Shown: positions 1-8,843 of the stretch, piece by piece
How positions within the stretch are numbered: the stretch's first letter is position 1
Layout of the letters: each line of letters opens with the position of its first letter
Source: an uncultured Saprospiraceae bacterium
GTDB lineage: Bacteria > Bacteroidota > Bacteroidia > Chitinophagales > Saprospiraceae
Length of the DNA: 44,712 nucleotides
Direction of reading: 5' to 3'
Assembly (NCBI GenBank): GCA_938045585.1
Contig: CALIAU010000026.1
Location: forward strand, 1-44,712
Position numbers and translations under genes: made by a program
The notes under the pieces: model-generated
Seen by the model: the letters and a program-made list of their open reading frames with translations, nothing else
The model's database searches: none
Told to the model about the DNA's origin: nothing

Positions 1-124
1 CCCCTAGACCACCGACACTTTTTTATTAAGGGGGCTACCTTTTGAAGACCACAAATCCGAACACTGATAATCAATGACTTAGAGGTTTAAAAGACCACTT
101 TAAAATATTAACCGGACACCAATG
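1..124. mobile_element. possible end of an insertion sequence
   Basis: This stretch has no open frame on either strand. The heptamer AGACCAC occurs three times (6-12, 46-52, 92-98), and the stretch finishes with CCGGACACC at 112-120. Directly after it, at 125-140, begins the right half of a palindromic repeat whose left half is missing here but present in three other copies in the window. That junction is what a transposon end inserted into the repeat would leave. No transposase is visible, because the element would extend off the window. The IS reading is inference. Confidence 0.3.
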
Positions 125-217
125 GGTGCAACCTACGAATAACGGGAGTTCGTTCGTCCGTTTTGTCCGTTCGTCCGTTCATCCGTTGCGTCCGTTCGTC
201 CGCTCATCTGTTCGTCA
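118..217 (-). repeat. composite dispersed repeat, copy A (truncated palindrome)
   Basis: On the minus strand the mutS2 stop codon (217-215) runs straight into a degenerate tract built on GGACGAAC (216-150). A 9-nt linker follows, then a palindrome of which only the half GGTGCAACCTACGAAT (125-140 on the plus strand) remains. Tract first and palindrome second, reading away from the gene, matches the other copies. The left half of the palindrome (118-124) is replaced by unrelated sequence. Confidence 0.7.
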
Positions 218-2593
218 AAACTCCACAATAGTGATGGCAAGTCCGCCAAACTCTTCTTCGGGATTATAAAACTTCTTGATGTCCTTGTATTCGCGGATTT
301 TCTTTGCAACAACTTTACGGAGCGCACCTGAGCCTACGCCATGTACAATTTCAAGACGATTTGCATTAGAGATTAGGGCGTTATCAAGAAACTCCTGTAC
401 AGTTTCTTCAGCATCCTTTGCCAGGTAGCCTCTGATATCCAATTTTGTTTCTAAGGCGGTATTATTTTTCACCAAGTCTTTCTGGATACTCTTCCGGGGA
501 TTAAGAGTTATTGGCTTACCCGCAGGAATGAGCTCGTCCAGTTTAACAGACATTTTCATGGCCCCCATAATGAGTTCGGCCTTATTCTTTTTTATGGAGG
601 CTATTTCTGCAATACTGCCGCCTGAACGTAAACGCACAAAGTCACCTGCTTTGAAATCTTTAGGGTCAATCTTCTTGGCATAGTACAGGTCTTCCTTCAT
701 CGGATTGATAGCTGTACCTAGTACCTTCTTTTTTTCACGGAGTTTATTAGACAATTGTTTTGCGCCTTCTAAGTCTTGTTTTTCTCGTATTTCTTTAATG
801 ACTCGTTGCACTTCCTTATCGGCGTCAGCAGTAGAATACAATTCCTTTTCTTTGGATTCTAATTTAATTTTCTTTCTCCGCAATTCTAACTCACCATGCA
901 TTTGCTCATAGTTCTTAATGAGACGTTTTAGAGAATCTTCTTTATTTAGAATCTTGGCCATCTTTTCCTCCAGTTCCTTTTTCTCAGCAACTAGATCTAC
1001 TAATAATTTATCAATCGCATTATTATCTTCTCCTGTTCGTTTGCGCGCATAATTTAGTATGCCTGCATCGAGTCCTGTTTTCTTTGCAATTTCAAAAGCA
1101 AAGGAAGATCCTGGTTTCCCTACCATAAGTTGGTAAGCTGGTTTTAATTCTTTCTTATCAAAACGCATCGCTGCATTGAGTATCCCATTAGTTTTATGGG
1201 CGTACATTTTTAGATTAGAATAATGCGTGGTAATCACACCAAAGGCGTTTTTCTTTTGAAAGGCATCCAAAAAAGACTCAGCAATGGCTCCACCAATTTT
1301 AGGATCTGTTCCTGAGCCAAATTCATCTATCAATATCAAGGACCGTCTATTAATATTATCTAGAGTATCCTTCATACGCTTTAAATGACCACTATAGGTA
1401 CTCAGATCATCTTCTACGGACTGCGAATCACCAATATCAGTAAACACGCTATGAAAGACACCTACTCTAGACCGTGCATCCAATGGAACCAACATACCGG
1501 CATGCAGCATAAGCACTATCAAACCAATGGATTTTAGTGTGATTGATTTCCCACCTGCATTAGGCCCACTAATTAATAGCATCTTATTTTCTTTATTCAG
1601 CACCAAATCAAAGGGTACAGTAGGCAAATTCAATCCTGTGTTCTTCACAAAGAGAAGAGGATGAAAGGCCTGGACCAGATCCAAAACAGGCTCTTTTTCT
1701 ACAGCAGGTTTCTGACCATTATAAATTCTAGAGAACTTTGCTTTTGCCTGAATAAGATCTAGGCGAATAATTATTTTCTCCCAGAGTTCTATGTCTTCTG
1801 CATAGGGTCTAAGATCATCACAGAGGACTTTGATGATTTTATATATCTCCTGTTTTTTCTTCAGTTCTAATTCGAACAACTGATTATTACTAAAGACGAG
1901 TTCTTCTGGTTCAATATATACTGTTTTCCCTGAGGCTGATTCATCATGGATAATACCTCCTACCCTTCGTTTGTTTTCTGCAGCAACACTTAAGACACGT
2001 CTACCGTTTTTTATAGTTTCATTATTCTCTGTCAGGTAGCCATTCTTTTTAAGCACCTTTAGACGATCTGCAAACAGGGAGGCTATCTCACGTTCTTTTG
2101 CTCGTATTTTTTTATAAATACTTGCTAACTCGGGTGAAGCATCAGGTCGCACCTTTCCTTCTTCATCAAATATTTTAGACACTAATTCGCTTAAGCGTTT
2201 ATCGATTTCTATCTGCAAAGCAATCTTAGTCAGGCTAGGAAAAAGCTGTTTAAACTCTCCTGTTAGTTGCTCTTTTAAATTTGCACAAATACTTATAATC
2301 GTATGAATTCTAAAAATCGCCTCTTTATCCAAAACATAGCCTTCTTTGCGCAGATATCTTAGATCTTCCACTACAGATTCATAGGCATAGATGCTTAGAT
2401 GATTTCTCTGTTCAAGGGAGTTTTTAAATTCTTCAATCTCTGTAAGAACATCTGCTATTTTATGCGGATTGTTATAAAACTTGAGATTTTGAACACGTTC
2501 CACTGCAGGATGCCCCACACAATAGGAAGCTAATAGGTCTAAAACCTTATCAAACTCCAATAGTTGCTGTATGTCTTCCGGATATAATTGCAT
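215..2593 (-). CDS. mutS2: MutS2 family DNA-binding ATPase with Smr nuclease domain
   Basis: MutS2 binds branched DNA or stalled/collided ribosomes and carries a C-terminal Smr nuclease; it is not part of mismatch repair proper. At 792 residues it has normal family length. Residues about 300-540 form the MutS-type ATPase: Walker A GPNAGGKS (343-350), the DLSTYSGH segment (396-403), and Walker [14 protein letters not shown] (419-431). A lysine- and glutamate-rich coiled-coil linker (about 540-640) follows. The Smr domain closes the protein with LDIRG and HGVGSGALR. The ATG at 2593 is the natural start. It is divergent from aroC, with a 75-nt gap. The stop codon lies inside a repeat tract, which is unusual. 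Confidence 0.95.
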   Translation of the reverse strand: MQLYPEDIQQLLEFDKVLDLLASYCVGHPAVERVQNLKFYNNPHKIADVLTEIEEFKNSLEQRNHLSIYAYESVVEDLRYLRKEGYVLDKEAIFRIHTIISICANLKEQLTGEFKQLFPSLTKIALQIEIDKRLSELVSKIFDEEGKVRPDASPELASIYKKIRAKEREIASLFADRLKVLKKNGYLTENNETIKNGRRVLSVAAENKRRVGGIIHDESASGKTVYIEPEELVFSNNQLFELELKKKQEIYKIIKVLCDDLRPYAEDIELWEKIIIRLDLIQAKAKFSRIYNGQKPAVEKEPVLDLVQAFHPLLFVKNTGLNLPTVPFDLVLNKENKMLLISGPNAGGKSITLKSIGLIVLMLHAGMLVPLDARSRVGVFHSVFTDIGDSQSVEDDLSTYSGHLKRMKDTLDNINRRSLILIDEFGSGTDPKIGGAIAESFLDAFQKKNAFGVITTHYSNLKMYAHKTNGILNAAMRFDKKELKPAYQLMVGKPGSSFAFEIAKKTGLDAGILNYARKRTGEDNNAIDKLLVDLVAEKKELEEKMAKILNKEDSLKRLIKNYEQMHGELELRRKKIKLESKEKELYSTADADKEVQRVIKEIREKQDLEGAKQLSNKLREKKKVLGTAINPMKEDLYYAKKIDPKDFKAGDFVRLRSGGSIAEIASIKKNKAELIMGAMKMSVKLDELIPAGKPITLNPRKSIQKDLVKNNTALETKLDIRGYLAKDAEETVQEFLDNALISNANRLEIVHGVGSGALRKVVAKKIREYKDIKKFYNPEEEFGGLAITIVEF

Positions 2594-2668
2594 CTGAATA
2601 TAATGCCAACTCTGAAAAGCGTACTTTTGTTCTGCAAATATATCTTTAAGTTTATTATTACGAATTGT

Positions 2669-3748
2669 ATGCGTGGAAATACATTTGGAAAATTATTCAA
2701 AGTGCACACATTTGGGGAGTCTCATGGACCTGCAATAGGCGCAATTATTGATGGCTGTCCTGCTGGATTATCAATTTCTATTGAAAAGATACAAGCAGAA
2801 TTATCTCGCAGAAGACCTGGACAGTCAGAGATCGTTACTCAACGGAAAGAGGCGGATGTGGTAGAAATCCTATCAGGTGTATTTGAAGGAAAGAGTACAG
2901 GCACACCTATAGCTCTGCTTATTAGAAATAAAGACCAAAAGTCGAAGGACTATAGTCACATAAAAGATAGCTTCAGACCCTCGCATGCAGATTATACCTA
3001 TACGGCTAAATATGGTGCACGAGACTACAGAGGTGGTGGCAGGTCTTCCGCTAGAGAAACTGCTGCGCGGGTGGCAGCTGGTGCAATCGCACAGATGTTT
3101 TTAGACACTATGGGTATATCCATCTATTCGTATGTCAATCAAGTCGGTAGTCTAAAATTGGAATCGCATCCAAGCAATATAAGCAAGGAAGATATCGATG
3201 CAAACATAGTACGCTGTCCAGATCTTGAAATGGCGGAAAAAATGATTGATCATATCAAGCAGGTGCGTAAAGAGGGTGACACGGTAGGTGGACGCATACA
3301 TGGCGTCATCAAGAACTGCCCTCCTGGCATTGGTGAACCCGTTTTTGATAAGTTACATGCAGATCTTGCCAAGGCGATGATGTCCATAAATGCGGTCAAA
3401 GGATTTGAGTATGGCTCAGGATTTAGTTCGACTGAAATGCGTGGCTCAGCGCATAATGATTTGTTTAGAACAGAGGGCGATAAGATAGTTACGGATACTA
3501 ACTTTTCAGGAGGCATCCAGGGAGGTATATCGAATGGTATGGATATCTACTTTGATGTTGCCTTTAAACCTGTTGCCACAATTATGCGTGACCAAAGTTC
3601 TGTAAATACGGAGGGTGATGATGTGACGGTAAGTGGTAAGGGTCGGCATGATCCCTGTGTTGTGCCTAGGGCTGTTCCCATTGTGGATGCCATGTCTGCT
3701 TTGGTGATTGCGGATCATGTTTTGCGACAGAGGAGTACGGTGGTTTAG
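2669..3748 (+). CDS. aroC: chorismate synthase
   Basis: This enzyme makes chorismate from 5-enolpyruvylshikimate-3-phosphate using reduced FMN, the last shikimate-pathway step, in the cytoplasm. Starting at the ATG at 2669 gives 359 residues beginning [20 protein letters not shown], the standard N-terminus. A longer frame from a TTG at 2588 would overlap the mutS2 start and adds residues foreign to the family, so it was rejected. Family blocks are intact: FGESHG, RRPGQSE, the [12 protein letters not shown] segment, [30 protein letters not shown], and [17 protein letters not shown] near the C-terminus. No other aro gene lies nearby. A dispersed repeat begins just after the stop. Confidence 0.97.
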   Translation: MRGNTFGKLFKVHTFGESHGPAIGAIIDGCPAGLSISIEKIQAELSRRRPGQSEIVTQRKEADVVEILSGVFEGKSTGTPIALLIRNKDQKSKDYSHIKDSFRPSHADYTYTAKYGARDYRGGGRSSARETAARVAAGAIAQMFLDTMGISIYSYVNQVGSLKLESHPSNISKEDIDANIVRCPDLEMAEKMIDHIKQVRKEGDTVGGRIHGVIKNCPPGIGEPVFDKLHADLAKAMMSINAVKGFEYGSGFSSTEMRGSAHNDLFRTEGDKIVTDTNFSGGIQGGISNGMDIYFDVAFKPVATIMRDQSSVNTEGDDVTVSGKGRHDPCVVPRAVPIVDAMSALVIADHVLRQRSTVV

Positions 3749-3756
3749 GGAGAGGG

Positions 3757-3971
3757 ACGCAACGGACTAACGGACTAAACCGACTGAGCGGCTTGCCTGC
3801 GTGTGCAGCAGGCTGGACTGAACGGACTAACAGACTAAAGGATGGAAGAATAAGATGTATGCGAAGGGTTTAATATGGATTCGTAGGTACAACTTACGAA
3901 TAGCGAGGGAGAAGGAGAAATGGACAGAACGGCTTGCCTGCGTGCGCAGCAGGCTGGACTGCAGGAACGGA
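3757..3971 (+). repeat. composite dispersed repeat, copy B, with duplicated 32-nt GC-rich unit
   Basis: Downstream of aroC lies a tract of ACGGACTAA-like units (3763-3840). A linker containing TGCGAAG follows, then the palindrome at 3879-3901 (ATTCGTAG and TTACGAAT arms, 7-nt spacer), then a second tract. A 32-nt unit starting CGGCTTGCCTGCGTG occurs at 3789-3820 and again at 3930-3961 with one difference. Each unit can fold through GCCTGC and GCAGGC. The GC content is well above that of the flanks. Confidence 0.8.
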
Positions 3972-4016
3972 GGGGATTTTTTGGAAGTAGTAGGAAACAG
4001 TTTTGAATTGGATGGA

Positions 4017-4439
4017 ATGAACAATATTTTTCAAGGACTTATTAATAGCAGTTTAAAAGAACCTAAGAAAATCTTTTTGTATGATGGTGTGGGTGCATTG
4101 ATATCTGCATTTTTCTTGGGAGTGGTCCTTGTCTACTTTCAGGAGCACATTGGTATTCCAAAAAATACTTTATACTTACTCGCCTCCTTCCCAATTCTAT
4201 TTTTTGTGTATGACGTTGTTTGTTTTTTTATAGTAGAAAAGAAGATGTCTATTGCTATTTATATTCTTGCAATCATGAATTTTCTTTACTGCATTCTTTC
4301 CATTGTACTAGCCTTATTCCACTCAGTAACAATCATGCCTTTAGGATGGATATATATTGTATTAGAATTACTTGTCTTGGCTCTTATAATTATCGTTGAA
4401 TTTAAACTGTCAAAACGTTTGGCTAGAACTAAATCCTAA
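4017..4439 (+). CDS. small four-helix membrane protein, unknown function
   Basis: I do not recognise a family. The 140-residue product starting MNNIFQGLINSS has four strongly hydrophobic segments (about 25-45, 52-72, 78-100 and 105-130) and a basic C-terminal tail, so it should sit in the inner membrane with both ends on the same side. The reading frame stays open upstream to 3855, but that part is encoded by dispersed repeat sequence and is compositionally unlike the rest, so the ATG at 4017 is preferred. The gene is flanked by repeat copies on both sides, in a repeat-rich gap between aroC and a large secreted protein. Confidence 0.6.
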   Translation: MNNIFQGLINSSLKEPKKIFLYDGVGALISAFFLGVVLVYFQEHIGIPKNTLYLLASFPILFFVYDVVCFFIVEKKMSIAIYILAIMNFLYCILSIVLALFHSVTIMPLGWIYIVLELLVLALIIIVEFKLSKRLARTKS

Positions 4440-4489
4440 ATTATTTGGACAAAATCAATACAAATGCGATCTCCTTGCATTATGGTGGT

Positions 4490-4606
4490 TTAGGGACGAA
4501 ACGGACGAACGGACAGACAGACGAACAGACGCAACGGATGGAACGGACGGAAGAGTTGAATCTTTGCGAAGATATAATATAGATTCGTAGGTACAACCTA
4601 CGAATA
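4490..4606 (+). repeat. composite dispersed repeat, copy C
   Basis: The 303-nt gap 4440-4742 holds this repeat. It starts with a tract of GGACGAAC/GGACAGAC-like units (4490-4552). A linker with TTTGCGAAG follows, then the palindrome at 4583-4605, which has perfect 9-bp arms ATTCGTAGG and CCTACGAAT around TACAA. The linker and palindrome are clearly related to copy B. The rest of the gap, up to 4742, is AT-rich leader with a possible promoter. Confidence 0.8.
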
Positions 4607-4638
4607 GCTGGAACGCATAAAATAAGTGCGCTCTTGTA

Positions 4639-4646
4639 TAGCTTTG
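4639..4646 (+). promoter_or_regulatory. possible -7 promoter element
   Basis: TAGCTTTG matches the Bacteroidota -7 consensus TAnnTTTG exactly and lies about 97 nt before the start of the large T9SS protein. No TTG at the expected -33 distance is evident. In sequence this AT-rich such matches arise by chance fairly often. Confidence 0.25.
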
Positions 4647-4742
4647 ACAGAATGTATCAATTTATCATTTCTCTGGCAGTTTCTTAAATTTTCAAATAAT
4701 CATTGCTTATATTTAGAACAGTCTACTAACCAATGATATATT

Positions 4743-7700
4743 ATGCAAAGACTTCTAAGATTACTTTTCCTCCTCTTCTTTTTTTCACAAGCATTCAACT
4801 CATCTGCACAATGCCCTAGTGGGGACTTACGATTTGATACATATCAAGAGTTATTAGATTTTGCGAGTAACTATCCGGACTGTACTGAAATAGAAGGAAG
4901 TGTATCTATATATGGAGATGCCTCCGTCACTGATCTTGCTCCACTAAAAAACATAACAGCTATACATGGAGGCTTTTTGTTGCATTCTTGTGAAACACTT
5001 TCTACGATTGAAGACTTGAATTTGACCTTTCTGGGCGGAACCTTGGAAATCAACCGCAATGATATTTTGCAAAATTTAAGAGGATTGGAAGGTTTGACCC
5101 GGATTGGTGGCAACCTAGACTATGTGGCTAATTATGAAAATTTTACATCTGAGGGCTTAGGCAATGTAAAGGTCGTCGAAGGGAGTTTACTACTAAGTGT
5201 TTCGCGCAATTCGTATTTGAATGGATTGCAGATAGATTCTATTTATGGTGGTGCATCCTTTAGTTTGTCTGTTTTTCTAAATTCTCTGAATGGTATGCAA
5301 AAACCAAAATATGTAGGTGGCACTATTGGACTGTTTGACACAAACATTTCTAGTTTGGATGTATTCTCAGAATTAACACAAATTGGTGGGCTTAACATTA
5401 GTGACAACAAGACCTCAGTGAACTTGAATGGTCTGAATAATGTCACTCATATTGCAGGAGATGTTCGCTTTAATGAACGTGGCCCTAATAGTCTTTCTGG
5501 TTTGTCAAATGTTGTAGAGATTGAAGGTGATTTGAGTATTCTTCACAACAACAATCTCCATCTATCTGGTTTAACAGAACTACGTCGCATAGGTGGTAGG
5601 TTTTACTATTATGACAATCATGTTACCTACGATGTCATAGGAGCGCCTAATTTAGAATACCTAGGAGGCGACATGGAATTTTTTGACAACAACAATCTAG
5701 AATCTGTAACAGGATTTAACAGTTTGGACACGATTGGTGGCAGTGTTAAGTTCAGGAGGCTTTTTTCAGGCTTTGATGATTTCACAGGCCTAAACAACGT
5801 AAAGTACATTGGTGGAGACCTTGAAGTTTCGAGCTGCTTTAACGAAAAAAGAATCAGCGGTTTTGCTAGTTTGGAAGAAATTGCAGGGAACATATTCCTA
5901 AAATCAAATGATGAAAATATCACATTTAATTTTCCTCCCAGCTTACATAGTGTAGGTGGTCTACATATAGAGACAAATGAAAACTTAACTGAAATTCCAG
6001 ATATCTCAAATCTAATCTCTGGCAAAGGAGATATTATAATTAACACGCATAACGAGATTGATGCTATGCCTAATTTCCCGAACCTTAGTGATGTTGCAGG
6101 GGATATAAGAATTACAGCTGCTGCACCAGATTACGACCCAGACCTTATGTTCCCTAGTCTTGAAACCGTAGGAGGTGCCTTAGAACTTCTTTTTGCAGAG
6201 GGCAGTCTGCTCTTGCCAAATCTCAGAGACGTAGGAGGCGACATAAAGTTTAGCTCTATTAATGGTGCAGAAACTTTGGACTGTCTAAGCCAAATAGACA
6301 CTGTTCATGGAAATTTAGATCTTGCCTTTTTGAATAATCTTACTGACTTAGAAGCACTTTCTGGATTACAATATGTGGGCGATGAATTGCGATTATATTT
6401 TTTAAGCCAGGTTCCCAATTTGAATGGTTTAGAAAACCTGCATACAGTAGGCGGACAACTTGAGTTGACATTAATGAGACGTGTAAAGGACCTTAATCCT
6501 CTTTCTAACTTAGAATTCATTAAGGGTAATTTACAAATAAGCTTTAACGATAGTCTGACAAGCTTATCAGGCCTAGAGAATATAAATGCAGATAGCTTAG
6601 GCGCAGCAAATCCTTTTTTCGACAATATTGTTATTGAAAAAAATCCACGATTAAGAAATTGTGAGGTCCAATTGCTTTGCGACCAACTCGCTCTAGACGT
6701 CAATGAAATAGTTTTGGGTGAGAATGGAATTGGTTGTAACCACAGAAGTGAACTCGAGTGCACACGCTTTGGTTTATCTGGCATTGTCTTCTTTGATGAA
6801 AACATGAATGGCATGCAGGATTTAGGAGAATATGGCATTCCAAATATGCAAATCCGCTCTGCGAATACCGGTAAAATCACGTATACCAATTCGTATGGTC
6901 TATACAGGTTCATAGCCACAGCGGGAGAAGAGTTGGATATGCAACTTATAGAGTATGCGAATGAGTGGGACGTTAGTCTAGGTCAAGATGCATATACTGT
7001 CATATTTGATCCAGATGCAGTAAGTAACAACAGCTATCATTTTGGCTTATCGCCAAAGGAAACTCAGAAAAGTGTAAGTTTTGATATGGCATCCGGACCT
7101 ACTCGTTGTAATTCAGAATCTTTGTTTAGATACAGCATTACAAATACTGGGACAGAAACAATGCGTACGTTTGCAAATCTCACCATCCCTTCCAGCACTT
7201 CTTATAAGGGCTACTCTATTTTCCCTATCAGTAATTCTAATGGAACTGCAAGATGGCGTATTGATTCTTTAAGACCCTATGAGACAAGAGTGATAGATAT
7301 TGAGATAACTATGCCGACGGAACAAAGTACGGGTGAGCTGATGCTCTTTGATTATTCTGTTGAAATAGACAGTATGAATAACACTATATATACTGAAGAT
7401 AAAAACTACGAATCATTAGTGCTCTGTTCTTTTGATCCCAACGATAAATTAGTTACTCCTATGGGCGAGCAAGAAGAACATTACAGTTTGATAGATGGGG
7501 AATTAAAATATACTGTACGTTTTCAAAATACTGGAAATGCACCTGCCATTGATGTGCGTATTTTAGATACCTTGGACATGCAGTTAGACCTATCTAGCTT
7601 TCGTGTAACAAATAGCTCCTTCCCTGTAAATACAACAATTGATGATAGGTCCGTGGAGTTTTATTTTAGAAACATTTATCTACCTGATAGTTTGAGTGAG

Positions 7701-8711
7701 CCTCTGCTTAGTAATGGTTTTGTGAGTTACACTATTAATGCAATGTCTGATATAGAAAACTTTGAAGTCATTGAAAATAAAGCAGACATCATTTTTGATT
7801 TCAATCCTCCTATAGTAACAAACACGACCTACAACACTATGGTGGAAAGTTTATGTGAGGATGTGGAGATTGTTAGAGACATCTTTCTATGTGATGGAGA
7901 ATCGTACGAGGGATATACTGAAACGACAACATTGATCGACACATTCCCGTATGGACTTTATTGTGACTCTGTAGATATAACGCAGATTCAAGTGATAGAT
8001 ACCACGTATTTTGATTTTGACAGAGAGGTTTGCTTTGGAGATAGTTACTTCTTTGATGGAGATTTTATTACACTATATGCAGATACTATTTTTAGAGATA
8101 CAGTCCTACATTCAGTTGTAGGATGTATAGAATCCATCAGTAATTATAATGTAAGTATAAAACAAACAGAAAGTACGGTTATGGATACCAGCATTTGTGA
8201 GGGCAGTGATTATTTAGGCTATACAGAATCCGGCGTATATACAGATATTCAACTCAACTTTGAAACCTTCTGCTACGATACGATATATCTTACTTTAAAT
8301 GTCCTGAGTGGTATGGATTCTCTTTGTCTCGACTTTGATGGGGATGGCTTTGTTGCTGCCCTAGACTGCGATGATATGGATGCAGAAATTAACCCTGATG
8401 CGGAAGAGCTTCCTAATAATGGCATCGATGAAGATTGTGATGGAATGGATACGACCACATCTACGCATGAGATTGGAAATACAACTGTACGGATTTTTCC
8501 AAATCCAGCACAGGAAACGCTTTACATTATGCTTGATAAGACACTGCGGTTTAGAGTTAGAATATATGACTTAGGAGGTAAATTGATTTTATCAGATAAG
8601 AACATAGAGAGTCTATCGCTACAAAATATATCCAGAGGTACTTATCTACTTGAGTTGGAGGATATGGATACGGGAGACAGAATTATTGAGAAAATAATTA
8701 AGACGGACTAG
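4743..8711 (+). CDS. large secreted leucine-rich/receptor-L-like protein with T9SS sorting domain
   Basis: Probably a cell-surface or released protein exported by Sec and then by the type IX system. An N-terminal signal peptide ends near SSAQ (about residue 22). Residues about 25-670 are repetitive, with many copies of a GG-x-L/I, N-x-L-x-x-L-x-G-L, 'IGGDL'-like pattern typical of receptor-L/leucine-rich proteins. An SdrD/Cna-B-like domain (FFDENMNGMQDLGEYGIPN, from about 678) and a DUF11-type domain (DPNDKLVTP, from about 897) follow. A MopE-like acidic segment (DFDGDGF...DCDDMD...GIDEDCDGMD, about 1195-1235) comes before the C-terminal sorting domain (IFPNPAQETLYI to the end). The mosaic is typical of Bacteroidota surface proteins. 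The ligand is unknown; adhesion is inference. Confidence 0.85.
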   Translation: MQRLLRLLFLLFFFSQAFNSSAQCPSGDLRFDTYQELLDFASNYPDCTEIEGSVSIYGDASVTDLAPLKNITAIHGGFLLHSCETLSTIEDLNLTFLGGTLEINRNDILQNLRGLEGLTRIGGNLDYVANYENFTSEGLGNVKVVEGSLLLSVSRNSYLNGLQIDSIYGGASFSLSVFLNSLNGMQKPKYVGGTIGLFDTNISSLDVFSELTQIGGLNISDNKTSVNLNGLNNVTHIAGDVRFNERGPNSLSGLSNVVEIEGDLSILHNNNLHLSGLTELRRIGGRFYYYDNHVTYDVIGAPNLEYLGGDMEFFDNNNLESVTGFNSLDTIGGSVKFRRLFSGFDDFTGLNNVKYIGGDLEVSSCFNEKRISGFASLEEIAGNIFLKSNDENITFNFPPSLHSVGGLHIETNENLTEIPDISNLISGKGDIIINTHNEIDAMPNFPNLSDVAGDIRITAAAPDYDPDLMFPSLETVGGALELLFAEGSLLLPNLRDVGGDIKFSSINGAETLDCLSQIDTVHGNLDLAFLNNLTDLEALSGLQYVGDELRLYFLSQVPNLNGLENLHTVGGQLELTLMRRVKDLNPLSNLEFIKGNLQISFNDSLTSLSGLENINADSLGAANPFFDNIVIEKNPRLRNCEVQLLCDQLALDVNEIVLGENGIGCNHRSELECTRFGLSGIVFFDENMNGMQDLGEYGIPNMQIRSANTGKITYTNSYGLYRFIATAGEELDMQLIEYANEWDVSLGQDAYTVIFDPDAVSNNSYHFGLSPKETQKSVSFDMASGPTRCNSESLFRYSITNTGTETMRTFANLTIPSSTSYKGYSIFPISNSNGTARWRIDSLRPYETRVIDIEITMPTEQSTGELMLFDYSVEIDSMNNTIYTEDKNYESLVLCSFDPNDKLVTPMGEQEEHYSLIDGELKYTVRFQNTGNAPAIDVRILDTLDMQLDLSSFRVTNSSFPVNTTIDDRSVEFYFRNIYLPDSLSEPLLSNGFVSYTINAMSDIENFEVIENKADIIFDFNPPIVTNTTYNTMVESLCEDVEIVRDIFLCDGESYEGYTETTTLIDTFPYGLYCDSVDITQIQVIDTTYFDFDREVCFGDSYFFDGDFITLYADTIFRDTVLHSVVGCIESISNYNVSIKQTESTVMDTSICEGSDYLGYTESGVYTDIQLNFETFCYDTIYLTLNVLSGMDSLCLDFDGDGFVAALDCDDMDAEINPDAEELPNNGIDEDCDGMDTTTSTHEIGNTTVRIFPNPAQETLYIMLDKTLRFRVRIYDLGGKLILSDKNIESLSLQNISRGTYLLELEDMDTGDRIIEKIIKTD

Positions 8712-8843
8712 TTAGGACATGTGTTAAAAGCATCCTAGATAAATAATCTATTGTCTCCAATTCTCTTTTTTTCTATATCTTGTGGAATACGGTATTAGTT
8801 TTAGATGCTGCAATTCAATCCCCGCCACTAAAATAAAACTAAA

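Noticed and set aside
150-216. CRISPR-like spaced repeat
   Set aside because: Units are 4-8 nt, unspaced and degenerate; no spacers, leader or cas genes are present.
133-327. 64-residue minus-strand frame with DERTNGQNGRTN repeats
   Set aside because: It is read through the repeat tract and the mutS2 end in another frame; the amino-acid pattern comes from the DNA repeat.
2588-2668. Longer start for aroC (386 residues)
   Set aside because: It starts from a TTG inside the mutS2 start; added residues do not match the chorismate synthase N-terminus.
3855-4016. Upstream extension of the small membrane protein
   Set aside because: The extension is encoded by palindrome and tract repeats; the membrane protein proper begins at 4017.
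4396-4590. 64-residue plus-strand frame with DERTDRRTDATDGTDGR
   Set aside because: Translation of the low-complexity tract in copy C; no start, family or composition supports a protein.
6305-6919. 204-residue minus-strand frame inside the large T9SS gene
   Set aside because: An antisense shadow of a repetitive gene; serine- and proline-rich with no family.
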